Assembly (NCBI GenBank): GCA_963921335.3
Contig: CAWUFC020000001.1
Span: 1,550,001-1,614,000 of the forward strand
Source: CAWUFC02 sp963921335
GTDB lineage: Bacteria; Pseudomonadota; Gammaproteobacteria; Pseudomonadales; Halieaceae
Reading direction: 5' to 3'
DNA: 64,000 nt
The notes under the pieces: generated by a model
Databases searched by the model: none
What the model was told of the DNA's origin: nothing
The model's input: the letters and a program-made list of their open reading frames with translations, nothing else
Shown: positions 1 through 8,374 of the stretch, one piece after another
How the letters are laid out: the number at the start of each line of letters is the position of its first letter
Position numbering within the stretch: position 1 is the stretch's first letter
Translations under genes and position numbers: made by a program

Positions 1-149
1 CCTATCGCCGTTTGGGCGATGCGGGCATGAGTGCCGGGGTCAACCTGCCCTTTGCTATCACCCTGGGCTGGCAGTCTAGTATCGAGGCGAAAATTGCCCA
101 GATGGAGCAGTTCGCCGAGCAATACATCCAGCCATTGAATGATGACTAG
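1..149 (+). CDS. C-terminal end of an unidentified gene (possibly LLM-class oxidoreductase)
   Basis: The window opens inside an open frame that reads about 48 residues and stops at TAG 147-149. The visible part contains YRRLGDAGMSAGVNLPF and then an amphipathic segment ending in FAEQYIQPL. A tail in which a loop is followed by a helix with repeated Glu/Gln resembles the C-terminus of luciferase-like (LLM-class) flavin oxidoreductases, but this rests on general resemblance only. The codon use is coding-like and no other frame is open across it. A 50-base gap separates it from the acyltransferase downstream, so the two could share a transcript. Confidence 0.5.
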   Translation, partial: YRRLGDAGMSAGVNLPFAITLGWQSSIEAKIAQMEQFAEQYIQPLNDD

Positions 150-199
150 GCAGCCGGTTTTCGCTATCGTTCACCTCTTGCTCTGACAATAAGAATTCC

Positions 200-1345
200 A
201 TGGATCCCTTTGCCGAAATACGGCCTTATAACGACGACGAAGTAGCACAGGTGTTACCGCGGCTACTGGCCGATGCGGAGTTCATTGCCGCGATCACCCG
301 TCTGAAATTTCCCTCTATGCCCGCATTCCTCGGCAGACTGCTGGCACCGCTGGTGCGTCGTGCGCTGGGTCGCGAGCTGGCCGATGTGGTGGATGTTGCA
401 AGCCTTCAGTTTGTGATCGAAAAATACATGTCGAAGATGATTGAGGACACCTCTGCGGGTCTCTCGGTCAGCGGTTTGGAAGCGCTGGACCCCAGTGAGC
501 CCTTCCTCTACATGAGTAACCATCGTGACATCACTATGGATCCCGCTTTTACCAATTACGCCCTGTACCATCACCAACACGAAACCGTGCGCATCGCTAT
601 TGGCGACAACCTGCTGACCAAACCGTATGTGTCCGACCTGATGCGGCTGAACAAGAGCTTTATCGTGAACCGGTCAGCCACTGCACCAAGGCAGATCCTC
701 AAGGCTTATCGGCAATTGTCTGCCTATATTCATCACTCCATTGTCGAAGACCGCGCGCCGGTGTGGATGGCCCAGCGTGAAGGCCGGGCTAAAGATGGGC
801 TGGACCGTACTGAACCGGCCATTATCAAAATGCTGGCCATGGCCAAGCCCAAAGAGATGGACTTTGGCGAATACATCGCCAGTTTGCGCATTGTGCCGAT
901 GGCGATTGCCTACGAGCTAGACCCCTGCGACGGCATGAAGGCAGCTGAGCTGAGTCAGCGTGCGGCGACTGGTGAATACGAGAAGGCCGAACACGAAGAC
1001 GTTGCCAGCATTGCCCAGGGCATTGCCGGTACCAAGGGCCATGTACACGTCAGTTTTGGCACTGTGCTGGGGGCGGACTTTGACAGCCCGGAAGCGGTTG
1101 CTGCCGAAATGGACCGGCAGATCATTGAGAGCTATCGCTTGCACCCGACCAATATCTGCGCCTATCGGATGTTGCACGGTGAAGAAGTGCCTCTGCCGGA
1201 TAATCTCGAACTCGCCGAGGCCAGTTGTTCTGAGGACGCGTTCCGGCAGCGTATTGAGGCCCTGCCCGCTGAGCATCGTGAATTCGCCCTGGCGACCTAT
1301 GCCAATGCAGTGGTGAGTAAATTGCAGTTGGCAGATGCTGGCTGA
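200..1345 (+). CDS. PlsC-like glycerolipid acyltransferase
   Basis: This 381-residue protein belongs to the glycerol-3-phosphate/1-acylglycerol-3-phosphate acyltransferase superfamily, which transfers acyl groups onto glycerolipids at the inner membrane. The visible evidence is the segment MSNHRDITMDPAF near residues 105-117 (His108 as the likely catalytic base in the NHxxxxxD block) and WMAQREGRAKDG near residues 190-200, which corresponds to the EGTR substrate-binding block. The His-to-Asp spacing is one residue longer than the textbook HX4D. It is larger than E. coli PlsC (about 245 residues), with extra N- and C-terminal sequence, so the exact acyl acceptor is unknown. No long hydrophobic helix is obvious. 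ATG 200 is preceded only by a weak purine stretch. Its last 11 bases overlap dinG, implying translational coupling. Confidence 0.8.
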   Translation: MDPFAEIRPYNDDEVAQVLPRLLADAEFIAAITRLKFPSMPAFLGRLLAPLVRRALGRELADVVDVASLQFVIEKYMSKMIEDTSAGLSVSGLEALDPSEPFLYMSNHRDITMDPAFTNYALYHHQHETVRIAIGDNLLTKPYVSDLMRLNKSFIVNRSATAPRQILKAYRQLSAYIHHSIVEDRAPVWMAQREGRAKDGLDRTEPAIIKMLAMAKPKEMDFGEYIASLRIVPMAIAYELDPCDGMKAAELSQRAATGEYEKAEHEDVASIAQGIAGTKGHVHVSFGTVLGADFDSPEAVAAEMDRQIIESYRLHPTNICAYRMLHGEEVPLPDNLELAEASCSEDAFRQRIEALPAEHREFALATYANAVVSKLQLADAG

Positions 1346-3449
1346 CGACACCAAGCAACAGATTCGCGACGCGTACTTTCGGCTCATTGAGGAGAAATCA
1401 CTGAGCCCGCGCTGGGGGCAGCGGCAGATGGTGGCCGCTGTCGCCAATGCGTTGGGTCGGGTAGATGAGCCGGAGGAGGGGGCAGCTGTCGCCGTGATAG
1501 AGGCTGGCACCGGCACCGGCAAGACTATCGCCTATGCTGTTGCTGCAATTCCTGTTGCTCAATCCCTGAAAAAGACACTGGTGGTCGCCACGGCTACGGT
1601 GGCCTTGCAGGAACAGTTTGTTCACAAAGACCTGCCCGACATCCGCAAGCACAGCGGGCTCGATTTTGACTATGTGCTGGCCAAGGGTCGGCGCCGCTAT
1701 GTGTGTTTGTCGCGACTGGACAAGCTGCTGAGTACCGCTCATGAGGATTCCGCGGTACTCCCGCTGTATCCCGATGAAGTTAGTCAGCCCCTGTCGGCTG
1801 AAGCCATGCCCGTCTACAACGCCATGATAGATGCCCTGGGTCGCGGCGAGTGGGATGGTGATCGTGACAACTGGAGCCAGGAGCTGGACGAGGCCATCTG
1901 GTTCAGTGCCACCACCGATCACAATCAGTGTAGCGGTCGTAAGTGCCCCAATATCAGTCAGTGCAGCTTCTTCAAAGCGCGCGATGCCCTGCAGAATGCA
2001 GACGTCATCGTGGCTAACCACGACCTGGTGTTGTCAGACCTGGCACTCGGGGGTGGCGCCATTTTGTCCGCACCTGAAGACAGCATCTACGTGTTTGACG
2101 AGGGTCATCATCTGCCCGACAAGGCGCTGAGTCACTTCTCCGCGTTCTGTCGCCTGGGTTCCAGCCAGCAATGGCTGGAGGACTCACGCAAACAGCTGCT
2201 GCAGGCCAGTAGCCAATTGGCAGAGATTGACGGTATCGCCAGCGCCGTGGAGCGGGTTCTGCCCCTGTTCGATGATATCATTGCGGGCTTGCAGCAAATT
2301 GATCACGCCCTGTCTGAACTGATTGATCCGGAGGAATTGTCCGATCGCGGTGATCGCCAGCACTATCGTCTGCCGCATGGCCTGGTGCCTGCCGATTTGC
2401 AGCAACCCAGCCTGACCCTGAGCGAGCAGTTCGCGCGTATGCATCAGCGCATGCAGCAGCTCGAAGACGTGATGGAAGACGCGCTTGAAGGTGAGGTGTT
2501 TGGTCTCGACAAAGCCGAAGCCGATGCCTGGCACGCTGTATTCGGCGCCATGGTCAGCCGCGCTGAGGGCAACCTGGCATTGTTTCAGCAATACGCGGTA
2601 TCCGGTGAGCATGAGGATCCCCCCAATGCCCGCTGGGTGAACCTGGTGACCGCCGGCGGTGGCATGGGCTACGAGCTGCGTGCCAGCCCTATCCTGGCCA
2701 GCGATATTCTGCGTGAATTTCTCTGGGATCGCGCCGCTGCAGTAGTGACGACCTCTGCGACAATGACCGCGCTCAATTCATTTGAACGGTTTATTTTGCG
2801 CAGTGGTGTGCCAGAGGACGCAGTGTTTCAGGTGGTAGAGAGTCCGTTCGATTACAGCAAGGCGGTGTTGTCGATACCAGCCATGAGTGCTGACCCCGGT
2901 GACCCAGAAGCGCATACTGCTGCGTTGATAGACGTATTGCCGCAGTTGTTGAGAGAAGACGAGGGCAGCCTGGTGTTGTTTTCTTCCAGGCGTCAGATGC
3001 TGGATGTTTTTGAAGGCATTGGGTCGCCCTGGCAGGCGCGCATTCTGGTGCAGGGCGATTACAGTAAGCAGGAGACTATCCGAAGCCACAAAAAAGCCGT
3101 GGATGAAGGCCAGCCCAGTGTGATCTTCGGTCTGGCCTCCTTTGCTGAGGGCGTCGATTTGCCCGGCGCCTATTGCTCTCACGTGGTGATCGCCAAGATA
3201 CCCTTTGCAGTGCCCGATAGCCCTCTGGAGTCTGCCCTGTCAGAGTGGGTCGAGGCGCAGGGTCGCAACCCTTTTATGGAGATATCGGTGCCTGATGCCG
3301 CGCTGCGGCTGGTGCAGGCCAGTGGCAGGTTGTTGCGTACCGAAGAGGACACCGGACGGGTCAGCTTGTTGGATCGCAGGGTGGTCAGTCGCCGCTATGG
3401 GCAGGCGATTCTGGATTCACTGCCACCCTTCACCAGGGAAATCAGCTAA
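1335..3449 (+). CDS. dinG: ATP-dependent DNA helicase DinG
   Basis: A 704-residue superfamily 2 (XPD-like) 5'-3' helicase that removes R-loops and other blocks ahead of replication forks. Walker A, GTGTGKT, lies near residues 57-65, and the Walker B/DEAH box is the variant DEGH at 255-258. Four cysteines at about 124, 199, 204 and 210 fit the spacing of the family's 4Fe-4S cluster. The C-terminal helicase lobe contains the motif VI-like ASGRLLRTEEDTGRVSLLDRR. Length matches Pseudomonas-type DinG. The ATG lies inside the end of the acyltransferase gene (11-base overlap). In E. coli the gene is LexA-regulated, but I see no clear SOS box here, and transcription probably comes from upstream. Confidence 0.95.
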   Translation: MLADDTKQQIRDAYFRLIEEKSLSPRWGQRQMVAAVANALGRVDEPEEGAAVAVIEAGTGTGKTIAYAVAAIPVAQSLKKTLVVATATVALQEQFVHKDLPDIRKHSGLDFDYVLAKGRRRYVCLSRLDKLLSTAHEDSAVLPLYPDEVSQPLSAEAMPVYNAMIDALGRGEWDGDRDNWSQELDEAIWFSATTDHNQCSGRKCPNISQCSFFKARDALQNADVIVANHDLVLSDLALGGGAILSAPEDSIYVFDEGHHLPDKALSHFSAFCRLGSSQQWLEDSRKQLLQASSQLAEIDGIASAVERVLPLFDDIIAGLQQIDHALSELIDPEELSDRGDRQHYRLPHGLVPADLQQPSLTLSEQFARMHQRMQQLEDVMEDALEGEVFGLDKAEADAWHAVFGAMVSRAEGNLALFQQYAVSGEHEDPPNARWVNLVTAGGGMGYELRASPILASDILREFLWDRAAAVVTTSATMTALNSFERFILRSGVPEDAVFQVVESPFDYSKAVLSIPAMSADPGDPEAHTAALIDVLPQLLREDEGSLVLFSSRRQMLDVFEGIGSPWQARILVQGDYSKQETIRSHKKAVDEGQPSVIFGLASFAEGVDLPGAYCSHVVIAKIPFAVPDSPLESALSEWVEAQGRNPFMEISVPDAALRLVQASGRLLRTEEDTGRVSLLDRRVVSRRYGQAILDSLPPFTREIS

Positions 3450-3488
3450 ACACAAAGGCGACCTCGGTTGTCACTGCTTGGCGGTTTA

Positions 3489-4349
3489 TCAGTCACCACC
3501 CCAGTCGCCGCCGTCATCCCAGCCGCCACCGCCCCAGTCACCGCCGCTGTCCCAGCCGCCCTGATCGTAATCGTCATAGCCGCCGTAGTCGTAGCCGCCG
3601 TTATCCATCGGTTCGGGTTCGATCATAGGCTCGGGAGTGTCAAAGGCCTCGCTTTCCATCATCGCCTCAGCTTCATAGGCTTCAGATTCGATGAAAGGTT
3701 CGTAAGTAAAGTTATCCATGTCGCTCTGGTAGTCATCGTAAAACTCCTCGGCAAGCAGACCGTCCTCAGCGTATAGGTCTGCATAGTCAGGGTTCTCCGA
3801 TAGCCAGTCGTTGTACTGCGGATCATTGTCATAGGGCATGACAATGGGGTCGTAGTCATCCGGGTACCAGATGATGTCTGGCCAGGGGCAGGGAATCACC
3901 ACAATGGGCGGCCAGGGCCACCAGTCGCCCCACAGGTAGCCGAAGCCAAAGCCGATGGCGCCGGAAAGCCAGGGGCCAGTGCGCCGGGCCCTCACTTTTG
4001 ATGTCTTTTTATGGACGCGCACATTGATCTGAGCCGCGGAGCTTTTTCCGTCGGCATAGTGCAGGTTTAGCTGCAGGGTAAAGTTGCGGCTGGATTCATT
4101 GATGACTGGCGCAATGAAAGTCACCCGGGCCTGGTTGGCACCCACCAGTTGGGCCCCATCGCCTGAAAATATCTCCCACTGGTAGCGCTCAGGTTGAGGC
4201 GCGCCCTGCTGAACTTTGCCGTTGAACTGCATGGTGGCACCCTCCAGCAGTTCGTAGGTGCCAGGTGTGGCGGTGATTTCCTGTGCCCAGCTTGCATTGC
4301 TGATCAGAAAAACGAGCAATAGCTTTGCAAATCCAGTTGTTCGAAACAT
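3489..4349 (-). CDS. Exported Ig-like protein with Trp/Pro-rich linker and Asp/Gly/Trp tail, unknown function
   Basis: I do not recognise this 286-residue protein. The chosen ATG at 4349 gives a clean Sec signal peptide (MFRTTGFAKLLLVF, cleavage after ASWA), and AGG lies 8 bases upstream. An ATG at 4364 is the alternative. Residues about 25-115 look like one beta-sandwich (Ig/PKD-like) domain. Then comes a Gly/Trp/Pro-rich stretch containing GFGFGYLWGDWWPWPP. About 60 very acidic residues rich in Glu, Asp, Met and Tyr follow. The C-terminus consists of imperfect repeats built on GGWD and GGDW units. This suggests a surface or periplasmic protein, perhaps metal- or matrix-binding, but that is inference. 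The gene is divergent from the small beta-barrel-like gene at 4431 and convergent with dinG. Confidence 0.7.
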   Translation of the reverse strand: MFRTTGFAKLLLVFLISNASWAQEITATPGTYELLEGATMQFNGKVQQGAPQPERYQWEIFSGDGAQLVGANQARVTFIAPVINESSRNFTLQLNLHYADGKSSAAQINVRVHKKTSKVRARRTGPWLSGAIGFGFGYLWGDWWPWPPIVVIPCPWPDIIWYPDDYDPIVMPYDNDPQYNDWLSENPDYADLYAEDGLLAEEFYDDYQSDMDNFTYEPFIESEAYEAEAMMESEAFDTPEPMIEPEPMDNGGYDYGGYDDYDQGGWDSGGDWGGGGWDDGGDWGGD

Positions 4350-4430
4350 GTACTTTGCCTGCATCAATACGCCACATCGAGACTACAATATGAAGGAGTA
4401 AATTGCCCATATCACTGCAGGGGGTTGTTA

Positions 4431-4889
4431 GTGTTGCGTTTTATTCGATGTCTATTGGTATGTTCGGCCATGTTGTTGTCGCCCTCGGTCATGTCAGCGG
4501 ACGAGCACTATTCCCATCATGTGGCTGTGGTCACCGGCTGGTCCTGGCACGGCAACGAGGAGGCGGTATATCTCGGTGCGGATTACGTCTATAACTTCGC
4601 CAATCGAGTGACCCTTGGTGCATTTATAGAAGGCGTCAGTGGTGACTACGAATTGCAGGCGGTGGGAATCATGCTGGGTAGAACCTTTGCAAATGGCTTC
4701 AAGTTCAGCGTCGGACCGGGGGTGGAGTACAAGGTAAAGAAGGACCAAACCCTCGGTTTGTTCCGCGCAACCCTTGCCTACGACTGGCATATCGGTCGCT
4801 GGTCTGTTGGGCCAACCGTGAGCCACGATTGGATTGAAGACGCCAGTGACACGACCTATGCTGGCCTGGCCGTTGGATATAGTTTTTAG
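4431..4889 (+). CDS. Small exported beta-barrel-like protein, unknown
   Basis: A 152-residue protein with a signal peptide (RFIRCLLVCSAMLL, cleavage near VMSA). The mature part alternates polar and aromatic residues in short strands separated by turns and ends in a terminal aromatic (GLAVGYSF). That is the signature of an outer-membrane beta-barrel of roughly eight strands, similar in size to OmpW/OmpA-barrel or acyloxyacyl hydrolase-type proteins, though no family motif is certain. The start is inferred: GTG 4431 has an AGGGGG sequence 7 bases upstream, whereas TTG 4425 in the same frame lies inside that site. It is divergent from the Asp/Gly/Trp-rich exported protein and followed 27 bases later by another exported protein. 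Confidence 0.65.
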   Translation: MLRFIRCLLVCSAMLLSPSVMSADEHYSHHVAVVTGWSWHGNEEAVYLGADYVYNFANRVTLGAFIEGVSGDYELQAVGIMLGRTFANGFKFSVGPGVEYKVKKDQTLGLFRATLAYDWHIGRWSVGPTVSHDWIEDASDTTYAGLAVGYSF

Positions 4890-4916
4890 ATCTCGTTAAA
4901 GAAAGAGGTGGTTACA

Positions 4917-5627
4917 ATGTCTACAACTCGAAAGATTTTGTCTCTGATCGTGATGATGCCCTGGTTGCTCACCGGGTCTTTGGCAGTTGCCCATGAGCTG
5001 GGAAGCGCCACAGAGGCGGCGGTAGAAGCCAATGAAATGGAAGAGGGCAAGAGCAAGTACAAAGACACCTGGGTGCGCCCCGATGTCGACTGGAAGAAGT
5101 ACAACAAAATCATGTTCGGTAAGGGCGAGTTCGAGTGGCGTGATGTAGGCCCTGCGCGCAAGTATCGCACCAACACCTACCGCAGCAGCAGCAAGCGCGA
5201 GTTTGGTGTCTTGCCCGAAGACCAGGCCAAGTTTGAAGCCATTGTTGCGGAAGTCTTCGACGAGGAGATGAACAAGAGCAAGAAGTTCGACATTGTCACC
5301 GAAGCTGGCCCCGGCACGCTGTATATCGAGGGTGCATTGCTGGACATCGTGTCTCATGTTCCGCCTGAGTTTGTGGGTAGTAATGAGTTGTATATCTCAA
5401 AAATCGGCACCGTGACCCTGGTGTTCGAAATCTTTGACGCCGAGACCGAAGAGGTCATCGCCTACGTTGAGGAGCGCCGTACCATTACTCCCCCGGGTGG
5501 CAACCGCATTGATGAATTTTCAATGCCCTCTAACTCGGTGACTCAGCTGAACGATATCAAGCGCTGGGCGCGTAGCTCCGCCAGAAAACTGCGTTCCGAA
5601 TTGGAAAAGGCCCAGAAAAGAGGCTAA
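4917..5627 (+). CDS. Exported DUF3313-like protein
   Basis: A 236-residue exported protein. ATG 4917 is preceded by GAAAGAGG at good spacing. An in-frame GTG at 4908 overlaps that site and is less likely. The N-terminus is a signal peptide ending near LAVA-HE, without a lipobox cysteine. The body contains alternating short strands and charged stretches with FDIVTEAGPGTLYIEGALLD and a long helix at the end rich in Arg and Lys. This layout resembles the DUF3313 family, most members of which are lipoproteins of unknown function. It follows the beta-barrel-like gene at 27 bases, so the two may form one exported-protein unit. Its stop overlaps that of the convergent CPXCG gene by four bases. Confidence 0.65.
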   Translation: MSTTRKILSLIVMMPWLLTGSLAVAHELGSATEAAVEANEMEEGKSKYKDTWVRPDVDWKKYNKIMFGKGEFEWRDVGPARKYRTNTYRSSSKREFGVLPEDQAKFEAIVAEVFDEEMNKSKKFDIVTEAGPGTLYIEGALLDIVSHVPPEFVGSNELYISKIGTVTLVFEIFDAETEEVIAYVEERRTITPPGGNRIDEFSMPSNSVTQLNDIKRWARSSARKLRSELEKAQKRG

Positions 5628-5815
5628 TCGTCCTCCCTCCTGACCTCTGCCCACAGCTGGTCCTGGTCACCCTGCAGGGAGAACAGGATCGGCTGGCAAC
5701 ACACCTGGCAGTCCTCCGTATAGGTCTGTCCCAGCTCTGAAGGGTCCAGCAATACCTCCAGCCTCTCCGCACAGTAAGGGCAGTAAACGTGGCTGTTTTG
5801 CAGCTCATGGCTCAT
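5624..5815 (-). CDS. CPXCG-motif cysteine-rich protein
   Basis: A 63-residue protein with two Cys pairs, CPYC near residue 12 and CQVCC near residue 36, the arrangement of the small CPXCG family found widely in Proteobacteria. The spacing would bind one zinc ion as a zinc ribbon. The C-terminus is acidic (RREDD). Function of the family is unknown. The gene is a single unit, convergent with the DUF3313-like gene (the last four bases overlap), and starts at ATG 5815. Confidence 0.85.
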   Translation of the reverse strand: MSHELQNSHVYCPYCAERLEVLLDPSELGQTYTEDCQVCCQPILFSLQGDQDQLWAEVRREDD

Positions 5816-5922
5816 GTCATTTGCACTCCGCGGGCGTTCATTCTGATTCCTAGTGACAAGGGTAGAAGTTGCTGATTTAGATAGACTTTCTGCAACTATA
5901 GCGTGATCGGGAGTACCTGCAA

Positions 5923-6168
5923 ATGAGTCATCGCGTTGCCCAATTTCCCACCCAGTCGAAAACCGCTGTTACCCCGCGCCTGGTTAAAAACGCCAGCTGC
6001 CTCGCGCAGGTGGCGACCTTGTTTAGCAGCGTGGGCAAGGACGATTTCATGTCCGCTCTGCATCGTTTATTTGCCCAAGTCGCAGGATTTGAGGACTTTC
6101 TTGTCGCAGCCTTTCGTGCCAATGAGGCGCCGCGAGGTCTGTACTTTCACTCTGTGAATTCTCGCTAG
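5923..6168 (+). pseudogene. N-terminal fragment of a LuxR-type regulator
   Basis: An 81-codon open frame from ATG 5923 to TAG 6168. From residue 36 it reads VGKDDFMSALHRLFAQVAG and later APRGLYFHSV. That aligns column by column with the N-terminal sensor segment of the intact LuxR regulator at 54421-55287 (VGSDQFFGLLIKAI and PPQCIYHEI). The whole C-terminal DNA-binding domain is missing, and transposase-like sequence begins at or just after the stop. I therefore read it as a truncated regulator gene whose 3' end was lost when an insertion sequence entered or deleted the locus. It may still be transcribed, but it should not bind DNA. Confidence 0.6.
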
Positions 6169-6385
6169 ATGCGTGACACATTAAGCTTTCGTTTCAAGGT
6201 TAACTTGAAGGGGAAGCAACATGACCAAAGCACAGCAAGCCAGGCTGGTCGCCTGGCGCCTCAAAATCCTCAATTGGGCCGATGGTGAGCCCCGGCAAGT
6301 CTCTCGGACATGCCGTTACTTCGGTATCTCCAGAACAGCGTTTTACCGCTGGAAGCGCCGTTATGAAGAGCACGGCGAGGCCGGC
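6169..6385 (+). mobile_element. Remnant of an insertion sequence: left end and transposase N-terminus
   Basis: From ATG 6221 the frame encodes about 55 residues, including QVSRTCRYFGISRTAFYRWK and RYEEHGEAG. This is the N-terminal helix-turn-helix of IS481/integrase-type transposases. Similarity stops abruptly near 6385, and the DNA continues as the antisense of the AraC-type fragment. The DDE catalytic domain and the right end are absent, so the element cannot move. The sequence just before the ATG (about 6169-6220, with GTGACACATTAAGC) is probably the left terminal region. The exact left border is not defined because no matching right end or target duplication is visible. The frame stays open to 6667 only by reading antisense through the AraC fragment. 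Confidence 0.75.
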
Positions 6386-6865
6386 CATGGAGTCGCCCTG
6401 AGCTTCTGCGATTTGCAGCTCCAGCTCCTGACTGGCGCGCATCATGTGCGGCAACAAAATCTCATTTTCTCGCGCGAACTGGTTGTTGATCAGTATGTCG
6501 AACGCCTCCCAATCACTGGGGTAGAGCCCGCGGTATTCGTAACCACCAGGGTAGAGAGAGAGGTGCACAGCGTTCACTTTGACGCCGTTACAGAAGAAGG
6601 GCCTGCGTTCGCGACTGGCAGAGATGAGGGTATAGCCTCGCGGTACTTCAAACTCGATAAACTCTGATTGCCGAATTCGGGTCCGACTGACCCGCAGGGC
6701 CTTATTTAGCAGGCTGAAACATTCGAAGCGGGTATCGGTGTGCCCGTCAGACAGCTGCAGTGTGCGGGTGCGCACGCCGAATTCCTTTGCCAGCATGGTC
6801 GCGTAGGCATTAGGCAGTCGGAAACCATGCTTTATAAAACGATCATCGGGCACAGTCTTGTTCAT
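6386..6865 (-). pseudogene. AraC-type regulator, C-terminal DNA-binding domain lost
   Basis: From ATG 6865 about 160 residues look like a genuine sensor domain of an AraC-family regulator, with a beta-rich body (FIEFEVPRGYTLIS, NAVHLSLYPGGYEYRG) and a helix at the end (FARENEILLPHMMRASQELE). At about residue 160 the frame runs into the antisense of the transposase remnant and continues to a chance stop at 6200. The two helix-turn-helix motifs expected in the last 100 residues are missing. The fragment is divergent from the exported ureohydrolase 90 bases away, so it may be the ruined former regulator of that gene. That link is inferred from position only. Confidence 0.6.
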
Positions 6866-6955
6866 ATGATCTTCAATATTTTGTTCATAAATCGCCCCCT
6901 CTAGTCTAGCCTATTTGACCATACTTGGAGGATGGATATCAGGGAGTAGCAAGTG

Positions 6956-8248
6956 ATGGCTATTGCAAAGGGAAAGCTAAAAATAAAAGTTTCGAGGCTG
7001 GTTGCGGTCACTCTAATGACTTTCATGGCGGCCTCATCGGTGTTTTCACAGGACAAACCAGCCCCTGACTTCAGTGATGACAAGCGTATTGATGGACTAC
7101 CCGCGGGCATGCTGCCCTGGCGTGATCCCGATAACCCCAACGTGCAAATACTCGACCCCGGTTGGGACAAGTACTACAAGCGCAAGGACATGGTTGGCGA
7201 TAATCCCAAGCGGGAACCCGGGCCGATCGATTTACAGCGCTATCATGTGCTGCCTACCAAGCATGCCTTCCCGACCTACTTTGGCCTGCCCTACGCCATG
7301 ACCACCGAAGACCTGGTGGCCGGTAAGGTGGATGTGGCCTTCCTGGGCGCACCCTCCAGTTTCAACCCGGCAGCAGGTACCGGCTGGGCGGCGAATTATA
7401 TGCGGCTGAATCACAACTACGATTTCGCTCAGACCAGCCACGATATGTGGTTCAACAACGAACCCTTTGAAATCCTGAACGTGGTTGATTACGGCAATAC
7501 CAATGCCCATCCCTCTCTGATGGTCCAGAACTTTGCGGATCAGGCCATGGTGATCAAGGAGATTCTCGACGCCGGTACCATGCCGATGATTATCGGTGGC
7601 GAGCACGGTACCCAGGTGGCCTCAATGATGGCCCTGGTCGATCACTACGGTCCCCAGAGCTTCACCGTGGTCCACTTTGACGCGCATACCGACCTCGCGC
7701 CACCGGATGGTGCCCTGGGAATGTTTCATCATGGTGGCCGCTCCCTGCGCTTTGCTCATGAGAATGGCTGGATCAAGGGCGACCAGATTTTTCATGTGGG
7801 CTTGCGCGGTGTTTACGAAAGCATCGAGCGCATGGACTGGATGGCGAAGAACAACACCAACTATTACTTTATGCCGCGCTTCGAGAGGAACGGCTTCGAC
7901 GAAACCGTCGATGAGTTGGTGAAAGAGCTGAAAGGACGCCGCGTTTATATCTCCATCGATATGGATGTGCTTGATGCTTCACTAGCAGTCGGTGTATCCA
8001 ACCCGGAGATTGGTGGCTTTACCACCCTTGAATTCCAGAAGATCCTTCGCAAGATCATTCTGCAGAATGAAGTCCTGCTGATCGACTGGGTTGAATACTC
8101 ACCCCTGCTGGATGATCGACGCCGCTCCACCGGCAACGTGATTAATCGCCTGCAGCGGCATGCCCTCGCCGCCATGGCAGCACGCAAGCAGGGGATTACT
8201 GATCCCGACTACGTGCATCCCGCCATGCTCAAGGACAACTCAAAGTAA
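6956..8248 (+). CDS. Exported ureohydrolase (agmatinase/arginase superfamily)
   Basis: A 430-residue binuclear-metal hydrolase that should cleave a guanidino group to urea outside the cytoplasm. ATG 6956 has AGGGAG 9 bases upstream. Residues 1-31 form a Sec signal peptide with likely cleavage at VFS-QD, which is unusual because agmatinases and arginases are normally cytoplasmic. Metal-ligand blocks are present: GGEHGT (His217), FDAHTD (Asp242, His244, Asp246) and SIDMDVLD (Asp335, Asp337, Asp340). The loop after the last block reads ASLAVGVSNPEIGG instead of the usual DPxxAPGTGTPExGG, so substrate choice or metal geometry may differ. An extra stretch of about 100 residues precedes the core. 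A strong terminator follows. Agmatine, guanidinobutyrate, arginine and guanidine all remain possible substrates. Confidence 0.88.
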   Translation: MAIAKGKLKIKVSRLVAVTLMTFMAASSVFSQDKPAPDFSDDKRIDGLPAGMLPWRDPDNPNVQILDPGWDKYYKRKDMVGDNPKREPGPIDLQRYHVLPTKHAFPTYFGLPYAMTTEDLVAGKVDVAFLGAPSSFNPAAGTGWAANYMRLNHNYDFAQTSHDMWFNNEPFEILNVVDYGNTNAHPSLMVQNFADQAMVIKEILDAGTMPMIIGGEHGTQVASMMALVDHYGPQSFTVVHFDAHTDLAPPDGALGMFHHGGRSLRFAHENGWIKGDQIFHVGLRGVYESIERMDWMAKNNTNYYFMPRFERNGFDETVDELVKELKGRRVYISIDMDVLDASLAVGVSNPEIGGFTTLEFQKILRKIILQNEVLLIDWVEYSPLLDDRRRSTGNVINRLQRHALAAMAARKQGITDPDYVHPAMLKDNSK

Positions 8249-8270
8249 GGCAGGCGAACTGCAACGAACA

Positions 8271-8296
8271 AAGCCCGCGCCACAGCGGGCTTTTTT
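8271..8296 (+). terminator. Rho-independent terminator after the exported ureohydrolase
   Basis: AAGCCCGC (8271-8278) pairs perfectly with GCGGGCTT (8285-8292) around a six-base loop, followed by a T run to 8296. It ends the ureohydrolase transcript and separates it from the parvulin-like gene 80 bases downstream. Confidence 0.9.
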
Positions 8297-8374
8297 ATCT
8301 GCGAGTAGCAAGTTTTAAAGAGCAATGGCATGCTTTTGCTCTACCGACTCCCAACACGACATTGAGCGTTAGCC

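Noticed and set aside
917..1522. 201-codon minus-strand frame opposite the acyltransferase
   Set aside because: It is a shadow of two overlapping plus-strand genes with clear motifs.
3468..3776. 102-residue plus-strand open frame rich in Ala/Val
   Set aside because: It is antisense to the Gly/Asp/Trp repeat tail of the exported protein, and the composition simply mirrors that repeat.
6221..6667. 148-codon frame starting as a transposase
   Set aside because: Only the first about 55 codons are transposase. The rest is antisense of the AraC-type fragment, so it is a chimeric reading frame, not a gene.
6866..6955. Possible guanidine riboswitch before the exported ureohydrolase
   Set aside because: The 90-base gap is too short and shows none of the expected paired elements.
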